Both the position numbers and the translations under genes were made by a program. From contig CANTUZ010000020.1 of the NCBI GenBank assembly GCA_947846985.1, positions 5,119,459 to 5,183,458 of the forward strand: a DNA stretch of 64,000 bases, written 5' to 3'. Within the stretch, counting starts at the first letter, position 1; every line of letters starts with the position of its first letter. Shown here piece after piece: positions 12,337 to 26,181 of this stretch. The notes under the pieces are model-generated. The model was not told where the DNA came from and did not search any database. It was given only the letters and a program-made list of their open reading frames with translations. The stretch is from Fratercula arctica (Eukaryota; Chordata; Aves; Charadriiformes; Alcidae).

Positions 12337-15300
12337 TCTAAAAAACAGCTTCCAGTTATTAGTACAGCACTGCTGCGTGTACTGCTGAAGGAATCGGGCT
12401 CTGAACATGCCGAACGTGCTTCCAACTCTCCTCCCCTCGCCGTACTGCCCTGCTCCCAGTTCATCCGCTGTCCCCATTAAAAGACCCCTGTTTTCCAAAG
12501 GTTCGTAATTAGCCTGTTACACCCCCTGCCAAAACCCCGACTTTTGAGATGAAAACCTTCTGCAACGCGCGGTTTCAACGGAGAGCAAGTGTTTTAAGTA
12601 ACAAAAAAAAAGTCCAAACTTTTGTTCCGTGAACATAAAACTATTCAAAGACATATTTAAGACACTTTTTTGGGTTGGTTTTTTTTTTTTTAGAAGATGT
12701 GGCATACAACAATGTCAAAGATGCATTTGAAAATAACCTTTGGCAACTAATTATCGGTATAAATTGATTTGAGTACTAAAAAAAAAAAAAAAGAAAAAAA
12801 AGAAAAAAGCCCCAAAAAACCTCACCAGCGTGTGCAAAACATTTAGAAGTGGCGACTGCACCGTGCAGTATTTGCAGTGGGTACAGGGAAAGAATGGTTT
12901 ATACGGATGTGGAAGCCAGGCGGCGTCAGGAACGGCGAGCGTGGGTAACACAACAAGAGCTGTTCCACTCCCACTTCAAGGATGCCGCTAAAAAGAAGGT
13001 TTTTCAGCTCTCAAAGTAACGCTTTTTTATCAGATGGCTGGAACAGCTCCGCAGTCAGTGTCTTCTACTGCATCCTTTGGGAGGGGGTAAACAAAACTAA
13101 CGTCTCGTCAGTTTTACTTTTGTAGAGTAATTCATACGAAGCGGACGCCTCGCTGTCCTGAAAGGGGGACGCATGGGCGCACACAGTCAGGAAGAACCAT
13201 TGGGCCCTGCCCAGCTTTCTTACCTCGCAGCTCACGGGTTTTTCTGGCAAAGCACGGTTATGGTCAGCAAAGCTGCATCCTCCAAAAAGAATCAACGATC
13301 TGCAGTGAACACATTCTCCCGTCTTTTTTTTGGTTTTTTTTTTTTTTTTTTTGCTTTGTACAATGGCAAGAATATTAGTCCCCAGTTGAAGATGCACTCG
13401 CCACCCTAAACCCAAAGCTTAACCCTTCTGCTTTAGACAGCACCAGGACAGTCGGGAAATTTCAGTAGAAGGGCTGTTACGATAAACGCGGAGAGCAGAA
13501 ACGTGGCAGCGCTGCCATCACTGCGGCTTTGTAGCTCCTATGTTACATCCTTACGACTAAAAGCGGGCTAAAGAGAAAAGATCTGGTTCTATTTTCAAAA
13601 ATCCTCTGCCAGAAGCAGCTTTTAGGAAGGGCTCCTACGCAGCCAACGCTCCTCGCGCAGACGAAGCTGGTGTGGATCCGAGACAAAGCCTCGTGCAGTA
13701 ACAGCCCCGAAGGACTGCGTAAAACAACCGTCACCGCTTTTCATCTTTTCATCTTCATGGGACAGCCCCTGGTTTCAGCAGGGCAACTTCAGCATGTCAC
13801 ACATTAACCACCACGCAACTCGGAGGCAATAGCCAAAGGCTTCGCCGTTGAGCAGATCTGCTAATACTGTTCAGACGAAACAGCAGCCATTGCCAATTAC
13901 CGTTTAATTAAATTCAAATCAAACCATAAAAATTCCTGTTTCGGCAAGACATACTATACCTCATTAAAACACGCCGAATAGCTTCTAAGCAACATGATTG
14001 CAATTCTAATGGATTTTCAACTTAGCTGCCGAGCCTAAGGTCCTGTGGGGCTGGGGCTGTCGGTTTGCAATCCGTGCTCCGTGATTATTAAGACAAAATA
14101 AACTACTCATACCCAGGACCCGCGGCCAGGAGGTACGTGTTATCTCTTACACGGGAGAACTAAGGAACGAAACAGAACAAAATTGTTACGGACACCTAAA
14201 ACTCAGACATCAAGTTTTTAAAATACCTGTCAATTTTGACAATGTTCCTTAACTACGGATGTAGTTTATTTTCATAGCTGACAATACCAAGATACCTCTT
14301 GATACAACACTGAGATGCGTCTTGTAAACAAATATGCATTAAAAATGGAAGAGGTTAAATTGTATAGTAAAACATGAGTACATACAAAAAATGCTATAAA
14401 AACAGTAGCAAAAGGTAACTTAAAAGATAAATGAATAAACCACGGGGAGCCAAGAGACCGTCAGAACTGCAGGTTCTGACCTCAGCGCTAGGAAAATGCT
14501 ACGGAAGCGGAGCAGGACCCTGCGCTCACCCGAGGAAAAGCCCCCGCGCCCCCGGCGGCACCCGCAGCGCGTCTCCGCCTGCAGAAGCTCGCAGAGGAAA
14601 GCTGAAGTCGGGGGGGGGGTGGGGGGTCTGACGTTAACGCATCTCGCTGCATTTCGAAAAGCTGCGTAAAGGAAGACCCGCACACCAGCAGCCTTCGCGG
14701 CGGTTAAAATGAACGCTGTAAAAACCAAGAAGAATCTATTTGCTAGAGAGCTGAGGTCTGAAAACCTATCAGAGGGAGAAATTATCCCACACAAGCCACT
14801 GACCAGCCAAAGCCTTTCGTGTTACAATGCACGCTCCGTCATACCAAAGATCGCACGGTTACCGAAGTCTTAGGATGCTCTAAGTTAAAACAAGGAATTC
14901 CCAAATTCAAGGAATTTTATCATTTCCTGACCCATTGCAAAATGCAACTTGAATGTGCCAAAGACAGTGCATAGGAATTACATTCAGCCGTCACTGCTGA
15001 GGACCAATTTCTGAAACAAGGATCTAGACTTAAGCTGCTGTTAAGAAAAAAAAAAAAACACAAACACTTTCCTCCCTGACCCTCATTCCTAGGATCACAC
15101 TCTCTGAAAACAGGTAAGACAGAACATGGTTCTATAACCGCAGGGTATTAACAACACGGTTCTGCTTTCCATGGATTGTTTCTGCTGGCAGCACGTGTTT
15201 TGCTAGTGGCGTCCCGACAGTTCAGGATCTCAAAAAAAGCCAGAGGTAGCACACGCAGCAACGGCAGCGCAAGCTTTTCAGCTCTGCAGCGCTATTATAC

Positions 15301-18300
15301 AGCGGCAGTGACGTGGAAAAGAGATTTCCAGAAGCAAGACAGATGTTCGGCTTCCATGCTCATCCCGTCTAATTCTACCACCATCTGTGAATTAACCGAT
15401 GCAAATATTATCAAGCATTCAACAATACCATGGCTACTTCAGCAACATGAACTGTAATACAACGTTTCTGTAATGCTGCATTATTATATTTTTTTAAACC
15501 AACACGGTACTATACCCATACTACAGACTGCTAACGTGACAATTAAAAAAGAGCCTATATTAACCCCCACCTGCCCTACATTAGATTAAAAACAAGTCGC
15601 AGCGAGCTGCAAAGTGCTCCTGAAGCGAGCCAGGAAAAGTACCAGCGATTCACATAACCAAGCTCCAAGAAGTCACAGCGACACCGTGCTCTGTCAGGAA
15701 TGTGATCCCAAAAAGCTGGCAGTTACATACTTGTTAGTAAAGGTGTGTTTCACGAGGCAGCATATATACAAGATACCTTAAGTGACCTGAAAGTTGTACT
15801 GGAGAAAAGGTGAGCACGCCTCTCCTCTCCCACCTCCCAACTCGCTTTCCCAGCTCTCTCCTGAGTTGATAACCCGATACAGGACTTTTCTTTTCCTAGG
15901 CAGGTGCTTAACAAGCAAAAGCAATTAACTTCTCAGTGCTCTCCATCAGGAAGTTGGGTATTACCAGACCGAAACCAACACACGCCCAGGCTGCGTTTTC
16001 ATCTCGACTTCGTCTGAAGCAGCGATTCCCGAGGGTGACCGTATCTCCCCCAGCAGCTACGGCAGCGCGGTCTTACCTGGAGAAGAGCATCAAACTAGAC
16101 CAAGCACAACCCACAAGCTACGCCAGCATTTGGTTCTCTTGCATACCTATCCTGAAAGTGATAACAGTTTACAAAAAAATTAAGTGCGTGTGCGCACATA
16201 CACAACTTTTAAACAAATAAACTTGGCTTTTCTCCATAGGGGGACAAGGAAAGGGAAGCAATTAAATTGCAAGTCTTTAGTGCTCATTAGTTATCTTTAA
16301 ATTCTAATCCTAGGCAGCAACGTTGCTCTCAAGCCCACACGCTCGGTGGGCATAAAATTGGCCAACCTAAAACAACCATTAAAAGTGCTGCTATTTATAT
16401 ATAGCTATATATATTTTCTAGAGCAGACTCAGAAGCCATCATGCAAACCAGAAAAATTCCAGGTGCCTGCTCTTAATTACGAACTGCAGCTTGCTTTCTG
16501 CATTTACAAAATAAAAAATCATTAAAAAAAAAAAAAAGAAAAAGGTCAATATTGCACATTGTCATTTTAAGAGCCGCTGGCACAGGAACTTTATCCTGCA
16601 TCTGCTGATGTCTAACATGCGAAGCAGAATTATGCCTCCGACGTAACCCAACAGGAAGACGGTTCACGACACGAGATCATTCCCTGCCACCTCCACCCAA
16701 AGACAGGCATATTCTTTGTCTCCCACCTCCCACCGGGCAGGGGACTTTCTGGATGAACGATGCCCAAAAAGCAGCTCCGTTACACCCTCCTGTCTCGGGT
16801 GTCATGTCAGGAACATACCAAGTGGTTTACGTATTTCAACGCTAGAATATAAAAAGATAACGTCACTGCAGTAAATTAAGCCTTGGGTATTGTCATACGC
16901 TTTAAAGTGAATTCAGAGTCTACAAAAGTGGCAAAAAGAAAACTCTGGAAAGCTCGAGTTCACCACTTATCAGTAGGAGAGGTGCAATATATACAGCGGA
17001 CACTGTCAGCTCCTCTTGCTGTAAAGGTGCAATCCTCCTCTGCTCAGTAAAACTTTGAAGACAGCCAGTGAGGACGCCAAAGGATAGAGATGGTCTCCAT
17101 CTGTATTCTAGTGGGTATTTTATGGAGAAGGTTATTTTACATCACCAACTCAACGTACACGGGAGCAAACAGAAGTTGCTGCCTGGCATCAGATGCCCGA
17201 AGTGGAAGCGCACATATTGCCCAGCACCAACAGCCCCAGAAACGCAGCCCCGAGGGGCCGCGAGAGGAGATTCTCTCTTCTTTCATTCCTCAGTTCTCTT
17301 AAAAGGCCTCCCGAGGTGTAAAAACATCTAGCTACAAATTTCATTTCATCAGTTTTTCAAATGGCTCTGGAAACTAATCTTGTCTTAATCCATACACACG
17401 TGGCCACCAAGGAAAGCAACGCAAGCGCAGATTTACAATAAGGTGACACGCCGTGGTACCCCTCTCCGTGAGCTGTACACACTGAGCCTAACGCATTTTG
17501 GGTCCGAGTGCTTCCTTCAAAGGAAAAAAAAAGCAACAGATCTAATGCAAAACTTGAGATAAGTGCTGGTAGAAGAGGAGCTTCTCCACTTCAACTGTGG
17601 GAAAAGAGCAGTAACGTTAATGCTCAGCCGTTAGTGTTCTCGCCCACCGTTTGGGTCTGAAACTGGAGCATCAGGCAGCAACCTCACCAAATGCACCCTC
17701 AGAACCTCATGTAAAATCCTGCTAATCGTCTAGCAGTGAGATGACAGGCTTTGTAACAGGTCTCTGGCACAAGAAATGTTTGGACTTCAGCATTTCTGAG
17801 AACTGAAAGGAACTAATCCCACCATTCGTTCGTCTCCAGCCCTTGCCTCCGCACAGAGGGAGGGCAGGGAAGCATCCCGAAGCCAGCCCGACCGCTTCTC
17901 CCAGGGGCCGGACTGTCAGTATACAAATGCCATTCAAAAATTGTCCGTATCTCAGTAACACAATCATTGAATATTCCTTGAAAATTTCTCCCTGCAAAAA
18001 GACAAGACGTTTTTACAGCAGAAAAGACGCGGGCTGTTTTGTTGCTGCAGAAGTTATCAGGCCCCAAGGCAAAGCCGATGCACACACCCCTTTCCCAAGC
18101 ATTTCCTGGAATGCCAGCTTCGATCGGGATTAGATTTCTTCTTGCCAAGCACAGGAAGCAGAAGAACAGAGGGTTTTTCCAAGAGTCACAGAGAAAAGAC
18201 TTCTCTGATCCCGTTTGCTGCAATCAGTGCAGAGTCAGTTACTGCAGCTCCAACCGCGGCTCCCTTTGAGCAGAGGGAATCTTCCGAACCGAGGAGGGAA

Positions 18301-18533
18301 GAGAAGAGACTGGAGCTTCAGCTCCTATTAAGGCGTTTGCATATACATTCCCAACCTGGGTCTTCAAAAAAAGGGAATTTTGCAAAAAAAGGCATTTTGT
18401 TTGGGAATGGCAAAAACTATGATTGTTGATAATCTCTGTGGAATTACAAATTGCTCGTTTAAAAAACATGGTTAAATGTAAGTGTCATATCTTTCCCTTG
18501 CTTGCCAATGTGTCCTTTCCACAAGTTCATGTG

Positions 18534-21500
18534 CTATGTCTTCTGTAGATCAGGGGAAAACGGGCCAGGGGTAGAGGGTCCATCCAGTCCAGACAGAGTA
18601 AATGGGCCATGACTGTTCAGCACTGATGGAAACTAAGAGACAAAACAAAAAAAGATTAGGGAAGAGGCCGTTTTCATTTACGGTTCGTCTCACATCGGTG
18701 CATGCAGAAGCTCCCCCAGGAAAAAAATAAAACCAAAACACTACGAATAAAAAACCCCTCAAACTTTCAAAGAATCTTCTTGGTTTCCCCCAAGTAATTT
18801 ACTTTTTAAATGCCAGTGCGTCGCAGGCTGCAGCAATCCAGCTGTTACAGCCAGCGGCGCCAGCCTGGAACCTCTGCACCGAGCACTGCCCGTGTCCTAA
18901 ACTAATAAGTGACTTTAATACAGGTTGTTGGGAAACCACGGTCTAAATTGTTCCTCAGTTAATTATCAGCTATTTAGAGAGAAAAATGTCCAATGTATTT
19001 TCAGACCTACTTGTTTATTCCCTATCCTCACGGTACATATAAGCTACTTCCTTCATCTCCATGGAGATGGCAGATATAAACCCAAAAGACAACTAGTTAA
19101 ATTTTACCCTTTGCTGAAGCAGACTCAAGCAACAGATGTGGTTATTCCAATTCCAAAGGGGAAGGTGAAGGAAGAGCATGAATAATTACAACTACAAGAT
19201 GTATTTTTTTAAAATATAGGGGACTTTTTTTCTTATGTATTAGTCGAACAAAATTATTGATTAAAAACAGCAAGGCTGAGACTTGCCAAACAGAAAACAG
19301 CAGAATATAGAGATCATAAAAACCATGCTGCCTATCGCCACAGAGATCACACACACAATCCTCCTCCTTGTTAGTGGTGAGATTTAATTAGTGTCTTTCA
19401 ACAGAAGAGGCTGTTAACAAACGATTAAAACAACCCATAGAGTAGCAGAATTCAATTTCCAGGAAAATCTCAATCAGTAAAGTTACAGGGAGGCAAGTTT
19501 TAAAGGAAGGACAGACCTTAAAAAAAAAATAAAAAAAAAAAAAACAAACTACATCTAACTACAGCACAGCCTGCTGTTCGTTTAAAACATTTCTGAAATA
19601 CCAACATTTACAATATATTTCAATAAAACTGTGTAAGCACTAAAGTTACACGCTCTCAAAAGCTAGCGGAGGGGATAGAAAACAGGAAGGTCACTTTTTT
19701 GTTTCTACAGCAGCTATTCGGGCTGCAGCTCTACCGAGGACGGCACTGCCAAGCGCGGCTCCGAGGGAGAGACTGGCCGAACTGGCTGGGACTCACCTGA
19801 AAGAGCGTGTTAGCACCTTGCAACCTGGCAGGACTGAGAGGAGCGACGGGGCTGAGCGTACTCCAGAAGTGAATGCTGGAGAGCAAGGGACTCGGCGTCA
19901 GCAAGATGGGAGTCTGCAAAACACACGGAGAAGCTGGGTGAAACCCGCACCGAGTAACGCAGAGCATGCGTAAACCCAGCCCCGATAATCTCCGCTCCCG
20001 CAGCGGCAGAGGGCTGGCTCCAAGTCTCAGGAACTCCCATCCCCTCCTTCCTCCTCCTCCCACCTTCAAACCCCGCCGCCGTCCGGCTCTCCCTCCCCTC
20101 GCCGAGCCATCGGCCCTCTTTTCCCAACAGCTGCCACATCCCGCTGTGACCCGCAGCAAACGCTCTCCTCCTGCGGTTCCCAGCACCTGCAAGTGGCTTT
20201 GGAAAAGCCAGTCCATGGATTCACAGAGAGCAGAGAGTGGGCACAGACACGGTCTGGGCAACACTGACAATGGAAGCCACAACAAAAGACATTTACATCC
20301 AGCTTCTGAATGTTCGGGATGTTCCAGGTTCACCGGCCAAACACTTCGAGAGGTGCCAAAAGAGCAACCCCACTTGATTTTATTTTTTTTCCTGTCTTCA
20401 GCCGTTTCAGTTTTCGATCAGCACTTTCCCTGCAGTTTCACTCTAATTCCAATTTATTACAGGAAAGAGATTAACTATATACAGAACAATTTAACAGCCT
20501 AGTTGGGTTCAGTTCTCTTCCAAATTTTCCATGAGGCACAAAAACTTTCCTTTCCCACACAAAGATAACAACCGAATTAAGCAGCTGCTCTTACCGCCGT
20601 TAAGTCACGATACTCGGGTCTTAAGTAAATGGCTACTGAATCAAGCAAAACAAAGCTCTGAACAGACACCTCCGAGGTTCTCTATTTTTAAAGCATTTTC
20701 AGAATCAGCCCGAAGGATCAGGGCAGGGTTTAGGGTTTTTGAAATAATTCAGTATCACCCTGGCAAGATTTACAAAGGATCCTGCTGGTGCTGGTGCGGG
20801 TTTTGCCTCCACACGCTAACCCTGCAGAGACGCGTACCGCGCACGTACCGCCCGGGCACACTGCGGGCTGGAAGCTAATCCCGAGCATGAATAAAGTTTC
20901 TGTGTTATAAGAAAACTGGGAGTGACATCCTGAGTTTCTGAACTCCAAATACAATCTACCAACTATTCATTTTCCACTTGCCTTTCCTTACTGTTTTAAA
21001 ACATAACATAACCACTACTGTTACTTCAAAGAAAAAAAAAAGAAAGAAAGAAAAACAAAACAAAACAAAACACAAAAACCAGGAAGGGAATTAGGTTACC
21101 TGGGAGAAAAGTGCTGGAGTAAGAGAAGCAGTTGGGAGAGAAGGACTCAGGATCCCCAGCGGACTTGGATCGCTGCCTGTAATGACGAGAGTAGGAGCCA
21201 ACTCCAGCCCTTTGGGTTTTTTCGATCTGGAGAGGTGATTGGCAAATTCCTTCTCCAGCACTGAGGAATCCTGCTCTTTGGGCTCTGGGGATTGATGCTG
21301 AAGGCTCTGAGCCTGCTCCAGCTGCTGAGAAGCCACGGACTCGATGTCCGTGTCAATGTCCAGGTCAGGGTTAGAGCTCAGGGGCGGCGACGGGGGCGTG
21401 GAAGGAACTTGCAGAGTGGGAGAAACTGAGGATATGGGGGGAGTCGGGGTGAAGCTGGTGGTTAAGTTTGGCAAAGGTGCTGGAGCTTCAGGGACAGTTA

Positions 21501-23640
21501 ACTTGGGTAGAACAAGCGTCTCCAAGGTCTGGAGAGTTTCTTCCGATCCCATGGGAAGAGAGGATGCGGTGGAAGTGGCAGAGGCAGTGGAGGTGACAGG
21601 GACCGCTGAAGTGGTGGAGACCAGGGGGACAGAGGAAGGCTTTTTGGAGGGCATGGTGACAAACTTGATGACGGAGGGTGTTGGATCCTGAGCGGGTTTC
21701 TTCTCTGACAGTTTCTCAGCTGGATTCTCAATCTTGATGGACCTGAAGAGTTTTACGCTGGAAGAGTTCAGGGAGTTCAGCGTGAAAGAGGAGTACAAGC
21801 CTGAGTGGATATAGTCATTGCGGCTGGAGGATTTAGCACATGACTGAGACTTCTCCTTCCCACAGTTTTCCACATCCTTTGGAGCACTGCTAACTTCCGC
21901 AAAACCAGTCATTTCAGGGTCTCCTTCTATACGGCCCACGACAAGTGGATCCATATTTAAAATCTCCGGATAAGAAACAAACTTGTACACAAACTTCTTA
22001 CCGTTCACTTTTTTAATGATATTCTGTGGGCAAGAAGATACATATATTTAGGCCTTCTTCAGATTAGTTTTCTTCCTACAAACATCGCCTAAAATAGACT
22101 GCGGAATTAGATAGTCGGTAATCTTTCATCAAAAAATGTTTCTTTTTAAAACACACTGCATTCTTGCAGTTTAGTTACGCTCCCAAAGTATCATTTCCAG
22201 AGCTTGCAGGCAAAACACTAACACAGGTGAGTTTAACCTAACATTAAATATACTAACAACAGCCTTAAAACTGCCAAACAATTCTGTTTAACGTATTTTA
22301 AAAGATCAGCCAAGAAAGAAAAAAAATACATCTTACCCTCATCAAAGATCACTGACCTGGGGAACAGTAAGTGTCATCTAACGGGAGAAGAGCTTAAAGG
22401 TTTGCAGAATTGAGAGCTAATACTTCAAATCAAGCCACCTTTACTCTTAATAAGATGATAATAAAAGAAAAGTAGCTGAACTAGTCAGCAGAATGTAGGC
22501 TAATCAGCTATTTCAGTAGCACAAAATAGCATACGTCAAACTCGTTTTGCTCCTACGTGAAATGCCACACACAATTTGGACCTCAGAAGATTCTTATTTA
22601 TCTTATTTATCGTACACTTATTATTACTGAGACCTCTCGGTACAAAGTCAGATTTGTGCTACCCAATAATAAACTCCAAGCAACGCACCACCTGCTACAA
22701 ACTGACAGGTTCCTCAGAAACCCTGTTTTAGTTTTTTTTATCTCGCACACCCACACAGTAACAGTTGTGGGATAAATGGCTTATTGAAGCGAAGGCAAGA
22801 CTCCCACACTGTGGTTCTAGTTCAGCTTTTGACACTACCTGTGCGCTAATGAAAGGCTCTCTGAGTTATTAGGAGACATTAGCTAAACAACAGAAGCATC
22901 TTACTCTGCTGGACTAAACCCGCTGACCACTTTAGGGGTGCGATTCTGAATACGTGCAGAAAAAGAAAAACATTTTGGGCTGCTTCACTGAAAATACCTA
23001 TTTTGACAGCCCCTTCCTAGAGACAACTGCAGCAAAGATCTCGAGGTGGTGCAATATTCACCATCTCAATCATCATAATCATCCTGTTGCTTAAACTGGA
23101 GTGTCGAGGATTTTAACCCTTGCAAGGGCGCATATTTTTGGAAAGGGGATTAATGTTCAAAGACAGATTCGTATGAGCAAAGACACAAATCAAAGACAAC
23201 AACATTTTGCACAAGGCTACCTAGAACCTTATAAAATAAAGGGGAGGAAATGCAGCACAATGATAAATGAAAGAAAAAACCACCTCTAAACATAAACTAG
23301 CATGCTTTACTTAACTCTGGGAGACAGAAGTGACACCTATCTCCTTGAAGGGAATGGAAAAGGAAACAAAGCTCATTAGGCAGAAGCTGGTAAGATGGAT
23401 AAGGATCTGAGGTGGATTTGCAGACTTTGTTACCTTCACGTAATAGTATCTGAGAGCACGGCTGAGTTTATCATAGTTCATACTGGGCTTGTTCTTGCGG
23501 ATTCCCCAGAGTCTGGCCACCTCCTCTGCCTGCAGCAGCTTGAACTCCCCGTCGTTGGAGGTCCAACAGATGATATTCTTGTTCTGAGGCTCTTGGAGGA
23601 GCTGGAGGAGGAACTGCCACAGGGTGATAGCACTGTCCAT
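18534..23640 (-). CDS. ELK4: ELK4 (SAP-1), ETS-domain ternary complex factor
   Basis: Coding exons, in transcript order, are 23640-23434, 22023-21100, 19913-19797 and 18632-18534 (69, 308, 39 and 32 residues plus TAG; 448 aa, human about 431). All junctions are GT-AG and phase 0. The start [16 protein letters not shown] is the known ELK4 N-terminus. Residues 5-86 form the ETS domain, with recognition helix [16 protein letters not shown]. The B-box, which contacts SRF, is near residues 136-157 ([20 protein letters not shown]). A Ser/Thr/Pro/Ala-rich middle follows. The C-box activation domain (378-417) carries MAPK-type sites (TPSP, LSP), and an FQFP docking motif is created across the last exon junction. 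In the nucleus the protein joins SRF at serum response elements and activates immediate-early genes after ERK phosphorylation. Similarity to human ELK4 is very high at both ends; the middle is longer here. Confidence 0.97.
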
Positions 23641-23649
23641 AGCAGTAAG
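23641..23649 (-). other. ELK4: ELK4 exon 2 leader (9 nt before the ATG)
   Basis: The minus strand reads TTTCAG then CTTACTGCT and ATG, so the splice acceptor is at 23650-23651 and only 9 nt of 5' UTR precede the start in this exon. The remaining leader must come from the CpG-island exon near 32.4 kb, giving an intron 1 of about 8.7 kb. Confidence 0.75.
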
Positions 23650-25521
23650 CTGAAATTCAGACAGGCAGATAAGAGGCAACAGATTAGGAACAGCGCATTT
23701 TCTTCGTCTCCCTAGAAGGGGGTAATGGAGCAGAGAGGTTATTTCCAAAGCCAGCAAGAGTAAAAATTATTAGTCACCAGTCGTGAAAGATGTTCCCTGC
23801 AGAACAGAGAGGCTGAGAGCCAACTGCTGTCGTCTCCTCCCACATGTCAGTACTTTTCACATGGGTTATATTTAGCCTCATTTAACTAAATCAGGTCACT
23901 TTGGGTAAGTTGCAATGACTCACTATCCAAAAAAAATTTTTCGAAGTTGTTCCGTGTTCACCCACTCCGACTTGTGCCGCTTCAGGAGAAACAGCTCAGG
24001 TGCACGCAGGTAAAAATCCAACCACCCACTTGCCGCCTCCTTCCCTCACCTGCACCCACCTCCAGCCTCGGTGGCTTTAAGAAAACAGCGCAGATCAAGT
24101 CGCTGCTGAAGCCGCGTGAAGATGCCAGCGCAGAACAACTCAACGTTCCTTCAGTTCGCATTTCCACTGCCTCCTCGTACGCAGCCCTCGCAACCAACCC
24201 CCAACCTCCTCTCTTTCAAGTTTCCTTTCTTTAACTGATATCATCCCTGTCCTTTCTAAGCGAGTAGACCTGAAAGTAAATAAAATGATTGCAAATGCTG
24301 CCTTTGCTTTTCTCCTGATTCCTGCCGTGTCTTACCTACATCAGTCATTTAGGCCGAGACTTTCTAGGACTAGTATCTGTCAGTTGATTCATGCGCTTCC
24401 TGCATGGTTTTCTTGCACTGATGTATAAATTCATCAAGGACAGACAAGGCAGCAGAGATGACATTTTTCCTTGACCGTATCTGACTACACAAAACAGTAC
24501 TCCCACAGATATTTTTAAGCGGAACACTAATAATCCCGTCTGCACAAGGGAAGTATAAAATACGCTGTGAATTAAACCAGATAAAATTACATTGATTCAG
24601 TATCCCACATGGATTCTCTTATTCCAGAACAGAACGGCTTCTATTAATGCAGCTTAAACCTCTCCCAACGAACTAAAAACAAACCCCGCCACTCTGGAAT
24701 AAGAACCATCGCGATGAATTACACTAAAAATGTTTTGGTATGCGTAACTGTTAGATTTTCATCCCCCCACCCCACCCCACCCCGTCAAACCTCAATAAAG
24801 GCAAACCTAAAGGGTACAGGGGTGTCCATCTGGGTGACTCTGCAGCCCGAGCGACCGAATGCTATTCACAAGCAGAAGCTCCAACACAGAGGCATCGCGT
24901 CCAACTTCAGCAAGCGGGACCCACACCCATGGCGTTTGAAGTCCACGTACACGCGGGCGTAAGTTTAAGATTCACTTGGGACTGCCAGTTCGTCTTCGTT
25001 ACCAAAGCCTTTTATTCCAATCTCATTACTGCCCAGCACTTATCCAGCCCTATATAAGGAAGAGAACGGGTCTACATGTCAGAGCTTCAGAATTCAGTCA
25101 GCCCTGTAACAGGATTACTGCTGACAGTTTACACGGGACTACACACTCTTATTTAAACAAGGTGCCCCAGGGCAGGTGCTTTTTTGGGCAGAGCCCATTG
25201 CATTTAACCTATTTTTAAGAATACCTGCCTAATGGCATGCTTACATGACTACACAGGGATGTTACATTGATCCAGCCGGTTAAATTGCTGCAATTACAAG
25301 GAACAATCTCAAAATGAAGGACACCCACACCACCTTGTTATGCTGGCCTAAGGTGCTTTCCTTGCTAATTACCGTATGCACACAACTCCATGCTTGCCCA
25401 AATTAATTGCTCGGCACTCTAAGAAAATATCAGCTGCTGAACGCGGTGCTTTGAGACTCTTCCCACACCGCGCCGTGGCACGCCAGCGGAACCATACGGC
25501 AATGCAGGGCCGGGCAACCAC

Positions 25522-25725
25522 ATTAAAACTCTCCCAGGACTTCTCCTCCGACTCGTATTCATGTTTGCCAATAACATTTCGTATCTGCCTATGGGCAAGG
25601 CAGAGGACACGCACGCTGCGGAGCAGCATTATCCCGTCAGGGTGATGCGCACGCACGGGGCGCCGTGCAGACAGAAGGACTCGATTCTGCCATTCTGCAG
25701 AGCTGTCGATGCTGGCAATAACGTG
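25522..25725 (+). repeat. Left arm of a ~204-bp inverted repeat in ELK4 intron 1
   Basis: This arm is the reverse complement of 26182-26384 with three substitutions and one single-base indel that I can count (about 98% identity). It is CpG-rich compared with the AT-rich intron. The spacer is 456 bp. I do not recognise the element; short open frames cross it on both strands but resemble no known protein. Confidence 0.92.
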
Positions 25726-26181
25726 TCAGCAGAGAAAGAGCAGGGAAATGAAGTCGAGCAATTATTCCCACACTACATTTACCTACGGCACTTTCAAAAC
25801 CCAGAAGCAGCACTGCAGCAAACAGCGCTGGCCGATGCAATAAAGGCAATCACAATAGAAATTAGATTAGCAGCAGAATTTCAGAGCAGCAAAGCTTTTG
25901 TTTTGGTTTGGTTTTTTTTTTTCACTCCTCCTAAAAATCCATGCAGATTTCATCCCAGAATTTAAATGCTATCACTTCATTGGGCTGCTTCCCTATAGCA
26001 AGAAGTTCCTTACCATTATCTCAAAGCTCACCCACCTCTACCGCAGCCAAGCATCGCTGCCCAGGTCACGGCTGGGTTTGAATCGAGTCGGAGACACGCA
26101 ATGCTGGCAGACCGGCACTCTGACAGCACAAAGCTCAGCCCTACAGAATACGCATGAAGTGATTGAAATTATGGAAGATGG

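Larger units (their letters stand above)
10160..18533 (-). other. ELK4: ELK4 3' UTR (about 8.4 kb)
   Basis: The whole stretch from the ELK4 stop down to about 10160 has no credible coding exon on either strand. It is AT-rich, with many poly-A/poly-T runs (around 10268, 12060, 12261-12305, 12780, 13324-13352), as expected for a long 3' UTR. The distal polyadenylation signal is AATAAA on the minus strand at 10180-10185, followed by T-rich sequence. Internal minus-strand AATAAA or ATTAAA signals occur, for example near 14266, 13905, 11755 and 11545, so shorter isoforms are possible. Human ELK4 also has a very long 3' UTR. The end point is inferred from the signal. Confidence 0.65.

Noticed and set aside
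12130..12498. Phe-rich and Lys-rich frames on opposite strands
   Set aside because: They are translations of an A/T homopolymer in the ELK4 3' UTR.
19731..20333. 200-aa minus-strand frame
   Set aside because: Only 19797-19913 (39 codons) is a real ELK4 exon; the rest reads through the acceptor and donor into introns.
25561..25965. 134-aa frame across the left inverted-repeat arm
   Set aside because: It resembles no known protein, is mirrored on the other arm, and ends in a poly-T-coded tail; treated as repeat sequence.
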